Shown: positions 25,128-33,865, counted from the stretch's first letter. The stretch is DNA of 42,088 nt from Paracoccus laeviglucosivorans (GCF_900182695.1 NZ_FXTK01000025.1:1-42088); one strand, 5' to 3'. Made by a program: numbers and translations. The notes: generated by a model from the sequence alone, not told the origin.

Positions 25128-26168
25128 TCACTGAATGTCGAACACAGTGCGCCAGTGCTTGACGATCTCGGCCTGTTTTTCCGGCGATAGCAGCTTTTCG
25201 CCATCGACCACGTTTTTCAGGTCCGAGGTGGCGGGCAGCTTGCTTGGTGGCGCGACACCCGGTCGGGTCACGGCAAGGCCGCCGAACTTGACCAGTGCGG
25301 CCTGCCCCGTCTCGGTCATCAGCCAGTTGGTGAACACCATGGCGGCGTTGGGATGGGGCGCGTTCTTGGCCACGAAGATCCGCGAGGCCGAGGTTGTCGT
25401 GCCGCTTTCGGGGTAGACGAAGCCGATCGGCGCACCTTCCTCCAGCAGAGGGTTCAGGGGAATGTCGCTGAGTTCGGCCACCACAACGTCGCCACGGATC
25501 ACGGCCTGAATGATGCCGCCCGACCCCTCGAAAAAGCGCACGTCATTGGCTTTCAGTTGCTCGGCCGCATCGGGAATGCCCAGTTCCTGCCAATAGGTCA
25601 CGATCTGCTGGATCGCCAGTGACCGCCATGGCGGGTTCATGCCGACCTTGCCTTTCCACATCGGGTCGAACAGGTCTTTCCATTCGGTCGGCGCGGGGTT
25701 CGCGCCCAGCAGATTGGTGTTCCAGATGATCGCTTCGCGCGTCTGCTGGATGGTGAACATCATGTTCTGATAATTCACCTCGGCGGGATAGGTGGCCAGT
25801 TCGGGCGGGGTCCATTCGGTCATCCAGCCGTTCTTGGCGCCGTTATAGACCCGTTCGTCGGCATAGGTGACCACCACGTCTGCAAGATTGCGCTTTGCAT
25901 TGAATTCGGTCTCGAACCGCTCGATCAGCGGGTTCGATCCCAGCCGCACCTGTTCGGTCGAGATGCCGGGATATGCCGCGCGAAATTCGGCCAGCAGCGG
26001 TTCGATGCCGTTGGGCTGAAGATTGGAATAAAAGACCAGCGCGCCTTCGTCCTTTGCCGCAGCCTCGACCAAGGCCCAGTCCTGCTGCTGTGCGGATACC
26101 GGCCCGGCCAGACCCAATACGATCAGTCCAGCGAATCGTGAAATCTGGGAAATATTTCCCGTTATCAT
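25128..26168 (-). CDS. FbpA/AfuA-like ABC substrate-binding protein lacking iron tyrosines
   Basis: Periplasmic binding protein of 346 residues. Signal peptide ITGNISQISRFAGLIVLGL with cleavage expected after VSA near residue 26. Mature region: EGALVFYSNLQPNGIEPLLAEFRAAYPGI, LADVVVTYADERVYNGAKNGWMTEW, FDPMWKGKVGMNPPWRS. Where FbpA-type ferric proteins have a Tyr-Tyr pair after the ENGEVPAAL stretch, this protein reads GDVVVAELSDIPLNPLL, with no tyrosine. ATGs at 26174 and 26168 are both possible; GGAGGG is one base from the first and eight from the second, so I chose 26168. Its promoter region holds the GntR-type operator shared with the flavoprotein genes, linking it to polycarboxylate catabolism. 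Confidence 0.92.
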   Translation of the reverse strand: MITGNISQISRFAGLIVLGLAGPVSAQQQDWALVEAAAKDEGALVFYSNLQPNGIEPLLAEFRAAYPGISTEQVRLGSNPLIERFETEFNAKRNLADVVVTYADERVYNGAKNGWMTEWTPPELATYPAEVNYQNMMFTIQQTREAIIWNTNLLGANPAPTEWKDLFDPMWKGKVGMNPPWRSLAIQQIVTYWQELGIPDAAEQLKANDVRFFEGSGGIIQAVIRGDVVVAELSDIPLNPLLEEGAPIGFVYPESGTTTSASRIFVAKNAPHPNAAMVFTNWLMTETGQAALVKFGGLAVTRPGVAPPSKLPATSDLKNVVDGEKLLSPEKQAEIVKHWRTVFDIQ

Positions 26169-26245
26169 CGTCATGCCCTCCCAAACCTGACTGTGCTGCA
26201 CTGAACGGCAACGTCAGGAAGCGTAACATCTGACGTTCACAAGTC

Positions 26246-26264
26246 AACTGTTGACAATATACAT
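26246..26264. promoter_or_regulatory. Candidate GntR operator, copy 1 (AACTGTTGACAATATACAT)
   Basis: This 19-base sequence recurs exactly at 33866-33884 and with two changes (on the other strand) at 36283-36301. Its core TTGTCAACAG, read on the minus strand, is a TTGT-N2-ACA(A/G) near-palindrome typical of FCD-type GntR sites. It lies 78 bases before the binding protein start. Confidence 0.75.
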
Positions 26265-26265
26265 A

Positions 26266-26278
26266 ATTGCGAACAGTT
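26266..26278. promoter_or_regulatory. Candidate GntR operator, copy 2 (ATTGCGAACAGTT)
   Basis: Inverted relative to copy 1 and matching its core ATTGTCAACAGTT at 11 of 13 positions. The centres of the two sites are about 20 bases apart, two helical turns, so two dimers could bind on one face. It lies 39 bases before the lyase start on the plus strand. Confidence 0.55.
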
Positions 26279-26316
26279 TGAGCCTTAACCTGACTTGCCA
26301 GGAAGGAAAAAACATA

Positions 26317-27243
26317 ATGAATATATGTTCCAACGAAACCGGGGGCGGCAGGAGTCAAGGCGATTGCACCGGATCGCTTTCAGCGCGTCGCAAGGCATTG
26401 CGCCAATTGGTCGAACAGCGGCAGGCCACGCTTTTGCCGGGCGCGGCGAATGCGCTGGTCGCCCGCATCATCGAGGAACTGGGCTTTCAGGCCGTGTATC
26501 TGACGGGCGCGGGGCTGACGAATACCCATCTGGGAATGCCCGATCTGGGGCTGATTACGCCGACCGAGATCGCCGAAACCGCAGCGCGGATCACAGATGT
26601 CTGCGCCCTGCCCCTGATCGCGGATATAGATACCGGCTTTGGCAATGCGTTGAACGCCTATCGCACCGTGCAGATGATGGAACGCGCGGGCTGCGCGGCG
26701 CTGCAGATCGAGGACCAGATATTTCCCAAGAAATGCGGCCATTTCTCGGGCAAGGGAGTCGTCCCGATCGAGGAGATGACGGGCAAGCTGAAAGCCTGTC
26801 TGGACGCACGCTCGGACCCTGACCTCATGATCATCGCGCGCACGGATGCCCGCGCCGTGCTGGGTTTTGAAGCGGCGCTGGACCGTGCCTTCGCCATGGC
26901 CGAGGCAGGTGCGGACATCATTTTCGTCGAGGCCCCGCAGACGCCCGAAGAAATCCGCCGCATCGGGCAGCTGCCGCAACCGCAGCTGATTAACATCGTC
27001 ATGGGCGGGCTGACCCCGATGCTGACGCTGGATGAATTGCGCGATGCCGGATTTTCGCTGGTGCTTTACGCAAACGCCGCGTTGCAGGCGTCGGTCCTGT
27101 CGGTGAACCGCGTGCTGGGCCATCTGCGCGACCACGGCTCGCTTCACGGGGCCGAGGACATGCTGGCCAGTTTCGAGGAACGCCAGCGGGTGGTGCGGAA
27201 AGATCATTACGATGCCCTGCAGGCCCGCTATACCGGCGCCTGA
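26317..27243 (+). CDS. Isocitrate lyase/PEP mutase-family C-C lyase
   Basis: TIM-barrel lyase of 308 residues. It has the isocitrate lyase/methylisocitrate lyase active-site segment KKCGH (138-142) and the metal-binding IADIDTGFGN (101-110). LPGAANALVARIIEELGFQAVYLTGAG and MIIARTDARAVLGFEAALDRA are also family features. The length fits methylisocitrate lyase, dimethylmalate lyase and oxaloacetate decarboxylase types rather than full-size isocitrate lyase. AAGGA lies nine bases before the ATG; the frame is open further upstream but runs through the operator. First gene of the plus-strand operon. It probably cleaves a hydroxylated di- or tricarboxylate to pyruvate or glyoxylate plus a dicarboxylate. 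Confidence 0.92.
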   Translation: MNICSNETGGGRSQGDCTGSLSARRKALRQLVEQRQATLLPGAANALVARIIEELGFQAVYLTGAGLTNTHLGMPDLGLITPTEIAETAARITDVCALPLIADIDTGFGNALNAYRTVQMMERAGCAALQIEDQIFPKKCGHFSGKGVVPIEEMTGKLKACLDARSDPDLMIIARTDARAVLGFEAALDRAFAMAEAGADIIFVEAPQTPEEIRRIGQLPQPQLINIVMGGLTPMLTLDELRDAGFSLVLYANAALQASVLSVNRVLGHLRDHGSLHGAEDMLASFEERQRVVRKDHYDALQARYTGA

Positions 27244-27267
27244 ACGGCCAGGAGAAGGAACTTAGTC

Positions 27268-28404
27268 ATGTCGCAAGCCAGCATACCCGCGCAGTTCTGG
27301 CGCGGCGGCACATCCAAAGCACTGGTGTTTCGCGAATGTGACCTGCCGACTGACCCTGCGGCGCGCGATGCCATCTTTCTGGGCGCGATGGGTTCGCCCG
27401 ACGATAACGGTCGCCAGTTGAACGGCATGGGTGGCGGTATGTCGTCGCTGTCCAAGGTCTGCATCCTGGGTCCGTCCAGCCATCCCGATGCGGATGTGGA
27501 TTATACCTTTGTTCAGGTGCCGGTCGGTGCGGGTGCGGTGGATTATTCCAGCAATTGCGGAAACATGTCTTCGGCCATGGGTCCGGCGGCGCTGGATCTG
27601 GGGATGGTCCCCCCGCCGCAGGGAAACGAAGCGGTCGTGCGCATTCACAACACCAATACCGGCAAGGTCATCGTGGCGCGCTTTCCCGCAGATGGCGGAC
27701 GGTTCGATCCTCGGGGCGATTTCCGCATCGATGGCGTGTCGGGCAGTGGATCGGCCGTGCGGCTGGAGTTTCTGGCACCCGGCGGCGCCAAGACGGGACG
27801 GCTGCTGCCGACGGGACGCGCCGTTGATATGCTGACATTGGCCGACGGAACCAATTGCGCGGCCAGCTGCATCGATGCGGCTAATCCCTGTGTCTTTGTT
27901 GACGCTGCAACGCTGGGCAAGACCGGGTTGGAACTGCCCGACGCGCTTGAAGGCGATGCCGCTTTCCTGCACCGGATCGAGCAGATCCGTCAGGCGGCAA
28001 GTGTCGCCATGGGCCTGACGCCGGATCTGGGCGCGGCGGCGGCGGGCCAGTCACTGCCCAAGGTCGCCATGGTGTCCGCCGCGGCAGATGGAGCGGTTCT
28101 GTCGGGCGCCTTGCTGGCGGCAGCCGATCACTCCATTGCGATCCGAATGATGTCGATGGGCCGCCCGCACCGCGCCGTGCCCGTGACCGGCGCGATATGT
28201 CTGGCGGTCGCAGCCCGTCTGCCGGGAACGATCCCCGCCATGATTGCCGGGGCGACGCCCGGTGCGCTGGTCGTCGGTCACCCTTCGGGCACACTGACGG
28301 TCGATGCCGATGTCACCAGCGACACAGACAAGGTAACGGCACGTTCCGGCACCGTCTATCGCACCGCGCGCAAGCTGTTCGCGGGCGAGGTCTGGCATTG
28401 CTGA
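27268..28404 (+). CDS. PrpF-like isomerase (aconitate/methylitaconate isomerase family)
   Basis: PrpF/DUF453-family protein of 378 residues, two-domain diaminopimelate-epimerase-like fold. The residues equivalent to PrpF Lys73 and Cys107 are Lys63 (SLSKVCIL) and Cys97 (YSSNCGNMSSA), both present, and the N-terminal RGGTSKA loop is intact. The family shifts or flips the double bond of unsaturated polycarboxylates (2-methylaconitate, 3-methylitaconate, oxalomesaconate). AAGGA precedes the ATG by eight bases. It ends overlapping the MmgE/PrpD gene by 7 bases. It probably prepares an aconitate-like alkene for hydration or decarboxylation by the next protein. Confidence 0.92.
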   Translation: MSQASIPAQFWRGGTSKALVFRECDLPTDPAARDAIFLGAMGSPDDNGRQLNGMGGGMSSLSKVCILGPSSHPDADVDYTFVQVPVGAGAVDYSSNCGNMSSAMGPAALDLGMVPPPQGNEAVVRIHNTNTGKVIVARFPADGGRFDPRGDFRIDGVSGSGSAVRLEFLAPGGAKTGRLLPTGRAVDMLTLADGTNCAASCIDAANPCVFVDAATLGKTGLELPDALEGDAAFLHRIEQIRQAASVAMGLTPDLGAAAAGQSLPKVAMVSAAADGAVLSGALLAAADHSIAIRMMSMGRPHRAVPVTGAICLAVAARLPGTIPAMIAGATPGALVVGHPSGTLTVDADVTSDTDKVTARSGTVYRTARKLFAGEVWHC

Positions 28405-29759
28405 CGCGCGATTTTTTGCAGGCGGTCGGTGCCGTCCCGATCACTGACACCGCGCGGGATGTGGCGGCGCTGGCCGTCGCAGATGCGCTGGCCATCGGAT
28501 GCGCCGCAGTGGAAGAGCCGGGGCCGAAGCACCTGATCGCTTTGGCCAAGGACCAGCCCGGACCCTGCCATGTGCTGGGCCATCGGCTTCGATTGGCCCC
28601 AGCAGCGGCAGCACGGATCAACGGCGCGTTGATCCACGTGCTGGATTATGAACCGATGTGGAACCCGGCCAATCATGCGATCTCGACCACCCTGCCCGGC
28701 CTGCTGGCCTTGACGGCGATCAGGGATGTCGAAACGCCCGATCTGCTGGATGCTTTGGCCCGAGGGATCGAGACGCAGGCGCGGCTGCGCCTTGCGTCGC
28801 GCCAGTTCGAACCGGGCGATCTGGTGCTGCATCCGCCGGGTGTCGTCGGCCCGATCGGTGCCGCTGTGGCCTGCGGAACGCTGATGCGCCTTACGCCCGA
28901 TCAGATGGCGACGGCTGTAGGTATAGCCGCATCATCTGCGGGCGGTATTCTTGCCAATGTCGGGTCGATGACCAAGGCATTGCATTGCGGACGCGCCGCT
29001 GCATCGGGGCTTGAAGCCGCGTTGCTGGCTGCGCGTGGATTTTCGGCCCATCCCGATGCGCTTGCCGGGCCGCGCGGCTTTGTCGCGGCCTATTTCGGGG
29101 CGCACGCCGACCTTGAGGCACTGACCAGCCGCACCCCATTGCACCTGCTGGACCCCGGCCCTGCGTGGAAGCTTTATCCGGCGCAATACGGCACGCAGTT
29201 CCTGATCTCGGCCGGGCTGAAGCTGTTTGGCCAGATGCAGGATCTGGGGCTGGACGCGGACCGGATCGTGGCAGGGCGTATCACCGCCCCGGTCATGCCC
29301 TATGTGGACAGACCTGCGCCGGTGGACGGGTTGGACGGTAAGTTCAGTATGCAATACGGTTTTGCGCTGGCATTGCTGGACGGTCAGGTCGGGCTGGCCA
29401 GCTATTCCGATGCCGCGCGCTTTCGCCCGCAGATGCAGGATTTGCTGCCGAAAATCACGCTGCACCCGGACCCAGAGCGCCAAGGCCGGTTCGACCGGAT
29501 GCGGGTTGAGGTCGAGATTGCGTTTGCCGATGGTCGCCGGATGACTGCAGGCTCGGACGGGCCTGACGGTATCTGGTCCCGTCCATTGCAACCGGGTCGC
29601 CTGCAGGAAAAACTGCGCGACTGCCTGACCGCAAGCCATGGCGCCGACGCGGCACAGAAACTGTCGCAGATGCTTTTGACCCTGAACCACACCGGCGGGC
29701 CAAAGCTGCGCGCTGTGATCGATCGACTAGAGGAGGACTTGCCATGTCCGAGCAGGTGA
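28398..29759 (+). CDS. MmgE/PrpD-family protein, copy 1 (TTG start)
   Basis: MmgE/PrpD-family protein, 453 residues from a TTG at 28398. The frame is open 67 codons further, inside the PrpF gene, but GAGG seven bases before the TTG and the 7-base overlap with the previous stop favour this start. Family stretches: NGALIHVLDYEPMWNPANHAISTTLPGLLAL, GPIGAAVACGTLMRLTPDQMATAVGIAASSAGGILANVGSMTKALHCGRAAASGLEAALLAARGF and KFSMQYGFALALLDG. Members include 2-methylcitrate dehydratase and cis-aconitate decarboxylase. Which of these this is cannot be decided by eye. It overlaps the CHR transporter gene by 16 bases. Confidence 0.92.
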   Translation: MLTRDFLQAVGAVPITDTARDVAALAVADALAIGCAAVEEPGPKHLIALAKDQPGPCHVLGHRLRLAPAAAARINGALIHVLDYEPMWNPANHAISTTLPGLLALTAIRDVETPDLLDALARGIETQARLRLASRQFEPGDLVLHPPGVVGPIGAAVACGTLMRLTPDQMATAVGIAASSAGGILANVGSMTKALHCGRAAASGLEAALLAARGFSAHPDALAGPRGFVAAYFGAHADLEALTSRTPLHLLDPGPAWKLYPAQYGTQFLISAGLKLFGQMQDLGLDADRIVAGRITAPVMPYVDRPAPVDGLDGKFSMQYGFALALLDGQVGLASYSDAARFRPQMQDLLPKITLHPDPERQGRFDRMRVEVEIAFADGRRMTAGSDGPDGIWSRPLQPGRLQEKLRDCLTASHGADAAQKLSQMLLTLNHTGGPKLRAVIDRLEEDLPCPSR

Positions 29760-30307
29760 ATTCCGATGCGCCCGCCCCGCAAGCGACGGTGACCGAGCTG
29801 TTCCTGCGCTTTGGCATGATCGGCATTATGGGCTTTGGCGGCGTCGGGCCTTGGGTTCGCTGGCTGCTGGTCGAACGCACCGGCTGGTATACCGAAGAGG
29901 AATTCGTCAACACCTTCGCGCTGGCCAATTTCATCCCCGGCGGCAATGTCATCGCGCTTGCGACCATTGCAGGGGTGCGGCTGCGTGGATGGCCGGGTGC
30001 TCTGGCCGCCATTCTGGGGCTATGCCTGCCGCCCGCAATTCTGGTCTGCGCCGCGGGATCGTTATATCTGCGTTATAGCGAAACCGAAATCGCGCAGCGC
30101 ATTCTGGGTGCGATGGCTGCGGCGGGCGCGGGCCTGATCGTTGCGATGGCAATCAAGCTGCTGAAACCGATGCGCGGCTCGGTTCGTGGGCTTGGGATGA
30201 CGGCGGCCGTCTTTTCGGCGGCATTCCTGCTTCAGCTGCCACTGACCACGATCCTGCTTGTCCTTGGCCCGGTCAGTCTGGCGCTGGCGCTGGTGATGCG
30301 GAGCTGA
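29744..30307 (+). CDS. CHR-family (chromate transporter-like) membrane protein, half 1
   Basis: Short CHR-family membrane protein of 187 residues with about five to six hydrophobic spans. It carries the CHR pattern LFLRFGMIGIMGFGGVGPWVRWLLVER with GWYTEEEFVNTFALANFIPGGN, where the usual PGP reads PGG. Short CHR proteins work in pairs, and the second half follows after 2 bases. Its start lies 16 bases inside the MmgE/PrpD gene, so it is tightly coupled to the catabolic operon. Chromate efflux has been shown for some relatives, but the context suggests import or export of an organic acid. Confidence 0.88.
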   Translation: MSEQVNSDAPAPQATVTELFLRFGMIGIMGFGGVGPWVRWLLVERTGWYTEEEFVNTFALANFIPGGNVIALATIAGVRLRGWPGALAAILGLCLPPAILVCAAGSLYLRYSETEIAQRILGAMAAAGAGLIVAMAIKLLKPMRGSVRGLGMTAAVFSAAFLLQLPLTTILLVLGPVSLALALVMRS

Positions 30308-30309
30308 CC

Positions 30310-30840
30310 ATGGGTGACGATCCGGTCCTTTTGCTGGCGCTGAAAGTTGCGACGCTGGCTTGCGTCGCGGTCGGCGGCTACATCACCACCGTTCCCGACC
30401 TGCAAAGGTTCGTCGTCAGCGAACACGGCTGGATGACGGCGGAGCTGTTCGTCACACTTTTCGCCGTGGCGCAGGCCGCGCCGGGACCAAATTTTCTGGT
30501 CGTGACGCTGCTTGGGTGGAGCGTGGGCGGCATATTCGGCGCCCTGCTTGTCACGTTGGCTGCGATCCTGCCGACGACGCTTGTGGCCTATTTCGTCGCC
30601 GGGCCTTGGGAACGGCACAAGCAGGCGCGGTGGCGCATCGTCGTGTCGCGCACCATCGCCCCTATCGCGGTGGGGATGGTGCTGGCGACGGGCGCGCTGC
30701 TGACACATTCGGCATGGGGCGGCGATTGGCGGCGGCTTGCCGTGACGGCTGTGACCATCGGCATCTCGCTGTTTACGCGCTATAATCCGCTGGTGCCTTT
30801 GGCACTGGCCGCCGGTCTTAGCGTGCTGGGTGTGCTGTGA
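30310..30840 (+). CDS. CHR-family (chromate transporter-like) membrane protein, half 2
   Basis: Second short CHR protein, 176 residues, with the family region ACVAVGGYITTVPDLQRFVV, GWMTAELFVTLFAVAQAAPGPNFLVVTLLGWSVGG and several later hydrophobic spans. Unlike the first half it keeps the PGPN motif. The two halves are expected to form a heterodimer in the inner membrane with opposite topology. It is the last gene of the plus-strand operon and converges, with a gap of 6 bases, on the second MmgE/PrpD gene. No terminator hairpin fits in that gap. Confidence 0.88.
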   Translation: MGDDPVLLLALKVATLACVAVGGYITTVPDLQRFVVSEHGWMTAELFVTLFAVAQAAPGPNFLVVTLLGWSVGGIFGALLVTLAAILPTTLVAYFVAGPWERHKQARWRIVVSRTIAPIAVGMVLATGALLTHSAWGGDWRRLAVTAVTIGISLFTRYNPLVPLALAAGLSVLGVL

Positions 30841-30846
30841 CCGATT

Positions 30847-32307
30847 TCAAGGCACCCAGGTCGTTTCTGGCACATCCTGATCCGAGGCGGCGGCGAAGCT
30901 GACCTGATCGGCGCGCGACTGAGGGCGCTGCAAATGCGAGACCTGCATCTGCCGCACGACCTGCGCCATGTCCTTGGCGCCTTCCAGTGTCATCAGCCGC
31001 TCGAACAGCGGGGCGGTCTGTTCGCGGGTCAGGCTGCGGCTGGCGCAATCCTCGAACTTGGACCAAAGCTCCCGCTCGGTCATTGGATTGTCGCCGCCGC
31101 GACCGACCATCTGATCCAGTCTGGCGCGCAGCACAGCCCCGTCCGTGCGGGTCACGATCACCTCGGCCCCCCATTGCTGCGGGGCGTCATCGGCCATATC
31201 GGGATGCGCGCGGGCTGTAGTCCGATCCAGCAAGGCAAGAACCGCAGGCTCCAGATGCGCCTCGCCTTCGAAATCCTTCAGCCGCACGGTCCCGTCCAGC
31301 AAGGCGCGGGCCACGACATATTGGACCGAGAACTTTGCCTGCAGCGGGGTCTGGGGGCGCGGCGTATCGGTGTGGCGCAGGCGGCGCGCATGGGGCAGCA
31401 CCTCGACCTTAGCGATGTCCTCGGGGCGCAGCGCATGTTCCGCCCGCAGTTTCAACGCCATCATGATCGCCGGATGCGTCGAGCCGCAGCAGGGGAACTG
31501 CTTCAACCCGATGTCGTCATGCGCGATCTCCCAAGGCGCGCACCAATCCGCAAACAGCCGACCTTCGTCATAGGTGCCCGCGCCGTTGAAGACTTCGAAA
31601 AAGCCCTGACGATGTTCGAAAACCCCGGCGGCTGCGGTGAAATCCCGCGCGGCCAGCAGGCAGGCCAGCAATGCCGAGCGATTGGTCAACCCGACATGCA
31701 AGGGCTTGGTCATCGTGCCGAAATTCGCCTTCAGCCCCGAAGCCATCGAAGCAGCGATCGCCAACGCCGTCGCGGTCCTGTCGGTATCCAGCCCCATCAA
31801 GCTGCTTGCCGCCGCAACGCCACCAAAGATGCCCAGCGTGGCGGTCGGATGCCAGCCTTTGTCATAGTGATGATGATTGACCGCGCGGGACAGCCTGATC
31901 TCGGCCTCGACCCCCACGGCATAGGCATGGATGAAATCCCGCCCCGAGCTATGGTGCTCCTCGGCCAGTGCCAGCAACAAGGGCACGACAGGCACGGATT
32001 GATGCCCGCCCAGAACGCCGGTGAAATCGTCGAAATCCAAGGCATGAGCGGCTGTGCCGTTGACCAATGCCGCATCCAGCATCGAGGTGCGGCGCGAGGT
32101 TCCAAGGATCAGCGCCCCACCGGGGCCGTCGGCGATGCCGGGGGTTTCAAGCAGGATCTGCGCACAGGGTTCCGGCATCCCCGCCAATGTCACGCCCACG
32201 GTGTCAAGGATGCAGGACCGCGCGACCTCCATCGCGCGCCGGGGTAAAGGCGCCTCACGGGCGGCGCAGATCTGACGGGCAAAGCGCAGTGCAACCGGAT
32301 CGGTCAT
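30847..32307 (-). CDS. MmgE/PrpD-family protein, copy 2
   Basis: MmgE/PrpD-family protein of 486 residues, somewhat longer than copy 1. Family stretches: CILDTVGVTLAGMPEPCAQI, VNGTAAHALDFDDFTGVLGGHQSVPVVPLLLALAEE, GVEAEIRLSRAVNHHHYDKGWHPTATLGIFGGVAAASSLMGLD, GLKANFGTMTKPLHVGLTNRSALLACLLAARDFTA and KFSVQYVVARALLDG. It has the fuller set of family His/Asp residues, such as the DFDD and HPTAT regions. GGAGG is five bases before the ATG, and it starts 12 bases after the first flavoprotein gene, forming a two-gene operon. Likely a dehydratase/hydratase or decarboxylase of a tricarboxylate. Confidence 0.93.
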   Translation of the reverse strand: MTDPVALRFARQICAAREAPLPRRAMEVARSCILDTVGVTLAGMPEPCAQILLETPGIADGPGGALILGTSRRTSMLDAALVNGTAAHALDFDDFTGVLGGHQSVPVVPLLLALAEEHHSSGRDFIHAYAVGVEAEIRLSRAVNHHHYDKGWHPTATLGIFGGVAAASSLMGLDTDRTATALAIAASMASGLKANFGTMTKPLHVGLTNRSALLACLLAARDFTAAAGVFEHRQGFFEVFNGAGTYDEGRLFADWCAPWEIAHDDIGLKQFPCCGSTHPAIMMALKLRAEHALRPEDIAKVEVLPHARRLRHTDTPRPQTPLQAKFSVQYVVARALLDGTVRLKDFEGEAHLEPAVLALLDRTTARAHPDMADDAPQQWGAEVIVTRTDGAVLRARLDQMVGRGGDNPMTERELWSKFEDCASRSLTREQTAPLFERLMTLEGAKDMAQVVRQMQVSHLQRPQSRADQVSFAAASDQDVPETTWVP

Positions 32308-32319
32308 TGCGGCCTCCGC

Positions 32320-33816
32320 CTAGTTGCGCGCGCGGGCGGCGTTCCGCCCGGCGATGCGTCCGAAGGTTGCGCCTGACACCAGCCCGGTCCCGGCGGGGTA
32401 GTTATCGTAAAACAACCCACCCAGCATCTCGCCGCAGCAGTAAAGGCCGGGGATGACGCGCCAGTCTGTGCCCACAACCTGCGCGTCGCGGTTCACCCGC
32501 AGCCCGCCAAACGTAAAGGTGATGCCGCCCGTGGCGCTGTAGGCGTAGAAGGGTGGCTTGTCGATGCGGATGCCCCAGTTGGTCTTGTCCAGCGCCAGCC
32601 CCGTGGTGGAAACCCCATCAGGCCGCGTGGCGTCGAAGCCCTCGGCCGCATCCTTGGCAGCGGCATTGTATTCGGCCAGCGTGCGCAGCGCCTGCGGCTT
32701 GTCCTCGATGTCCAGCTGCGCCACCAGTTCCTCAAGCGTGTCCGCCACGATCGGATCCGAGGTCTGATAGCGCGGTTCCAGCAAATGCACCGTCTGGCTG
32801 TCGAAGATCTGCCACGCCTTCGCCCCCGGCTCGGCCAGAATCGAGCGGCCGAACTTGGCATAGGTGAACAGCGCCGCATCCTCGCCCTCATCGACAAAGC
32901 GGCGGCCTTTGCGGTTCAGCATCACCGAATAGACATAGCTGAGCCGGTTCGAGCGGTCGGTCATTTCGCGCGGGGCAAAATCGCCCCAATCGGCGCTGAT
33001 GGGCGTGGCGTGGCAGCCGCTCCACTGGCCCCAGGGCATGGCGCCGATGGCCATGGCCATGCGCAGCCCGTCGCCCTGATTGTGTGGCGTGCCGCGCACC
33101 TTGGCCGCGCCGATCAGCGAACCCAAATATTGCGTGCGCATCTGGACATTCGCCTCGAAACCGCCCGCGCCCAGCACGACGCCGCCAGCCTCGACCTCCT
33201 CATAGCCATCATCGGTGCGAAAGCGCACGCCGCGCACCCCGCCATCGCCGCCGGTGATCAACTCGGTCGCGGCGGCGCCATAGCGGATTTCGATGCCGCG
33301 TTCGCCCGCCGTGGAAAACCATGACCGCGACAGGCCCACCCCTTCATGCGCGGCGCGCACGATCAGGCCGCGCGCCCAGACCATCGTATTGCCCTTGCGC
33401 ACGGCAGATAGCGTGACGGCTGGCTCCATCTCGATCTTGCCGACCGATTGCATCCAGCGCACCGTCGCCTGCGAACTGCTCACCAGCAGTTCCGACATTT
33501 CGGGATCGGTTCGTCCGCTGGATACCCGGCGCAGATCGCCCAGATAGTCGTCCTTGGTATAGGGCGAGATGCCTTCGTAGAAATTGTCGAACTGCTTATG
33601 CGCGTCGGGCAGGATCTCACCGACCTCCTGGGGATCGTCGAAGGCAAAGCGCAGCACGCCGCCGGACCAATGCGTGTTCCCGCCCCGCATGTCGCGCGGC
33701 GCCTTTTCCAGAACCAACACCCGCTCGGCTCCGTTCTCATGCGCCGATATCGCTGCGGCCAGCGCCGCATTCCCCGCCCCGACGACGACAACGTCGTAAT
33801 GCGTCCCATTGGACAT
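32320..33816 (-). CDS. TcuA-like FAD-dependent tricarballylate dehydrogenase family protein, copy 1
   Basis: Flavoprotein of 498 residues in the succinate dehydrogenase/fumarate reductase flavoprotein superfamily, TcuA/CobZ branch. The FAD-binding Rossmann motif is VVVVGAGNAALAAAISAHENGA (from residue 8), then GGNTHWSGG. A likely catalytic Arg region is RRFVDEGED, and the C-terminal FAD loop is GEMLGGLFYDNYPAGTGLVSGATFG. TcuA oxidises tricarballylate to cis-aconitate. AGGAGG lies seven bases before the ATG at 33816, and a perfect operator copy is 50 bases upstream. No TcuB-like iron-sulfur electron acceptor is present in the window, so its partner is unknown. Closely similar to the second copy at 34743-36239. 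Confidence 0.92.
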   Translation of the reverse strand: MSNGTHYDVVVVGAGNAALAAAISAHENGAERVLVLEKAPRDMRGGNTHWSGGVLRFAFDDPQEVGEILPDAHKQFDNFYEGISPYTKDDYLGDLRRVSSGRTDPEMSELLVSSSQATVRWMQSVGKIEMEPAVTLSAVRKGNTMVWARGLIVRAAHEGVGLSRSWFSTAGERGIEIRYGAAATELITGGDGGVRGVRFRTDDGYEEVEAGGVVLGAGGFEANVQMRTQYLGSLIGAAKVRGTPHNQGDGLRMAMAIGAMPWGQWSGCHATPISADWGDFAPREMTDRSNRLSYVYSVMLNRKGRRFVDEGEDAALFTYAKFGRSILAEPGAKAWQIFDSQTVHLLEPRYQTSDPIVADTLEELVAQLDIEDKPQALRTLAEYNAAAKDAAEGFDATRPDGVSTTGLALDKTNWGIRIDKPPFYAYSATGGITFTFGGLRVNRDAQVVGTDWRVIPGLYCCGEMLGGLFYDNYPAGTGLVSGATFGRIAGRNAARARN

Positions 33817-33865
33817 GATTCGACCTCCTCCCTGTTGGCTTGGCTTGACCGTAATGCCAACTGGC

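Noticed and set aside
22262..26168. Iron(III) uptake system
   Set aside because: The binding protein lacks the Tyr-Tyr iron ligands, and the promoter carries the same operator as the polycarboxylate genes. Kept as an organic-anion importer candidate.
29744..30840. Chromate resistance determinant
   Set aside because: Only family resemblance supports it. No metal regulator or reductase is nearby, and the genes are embedded in a catabolic operon.
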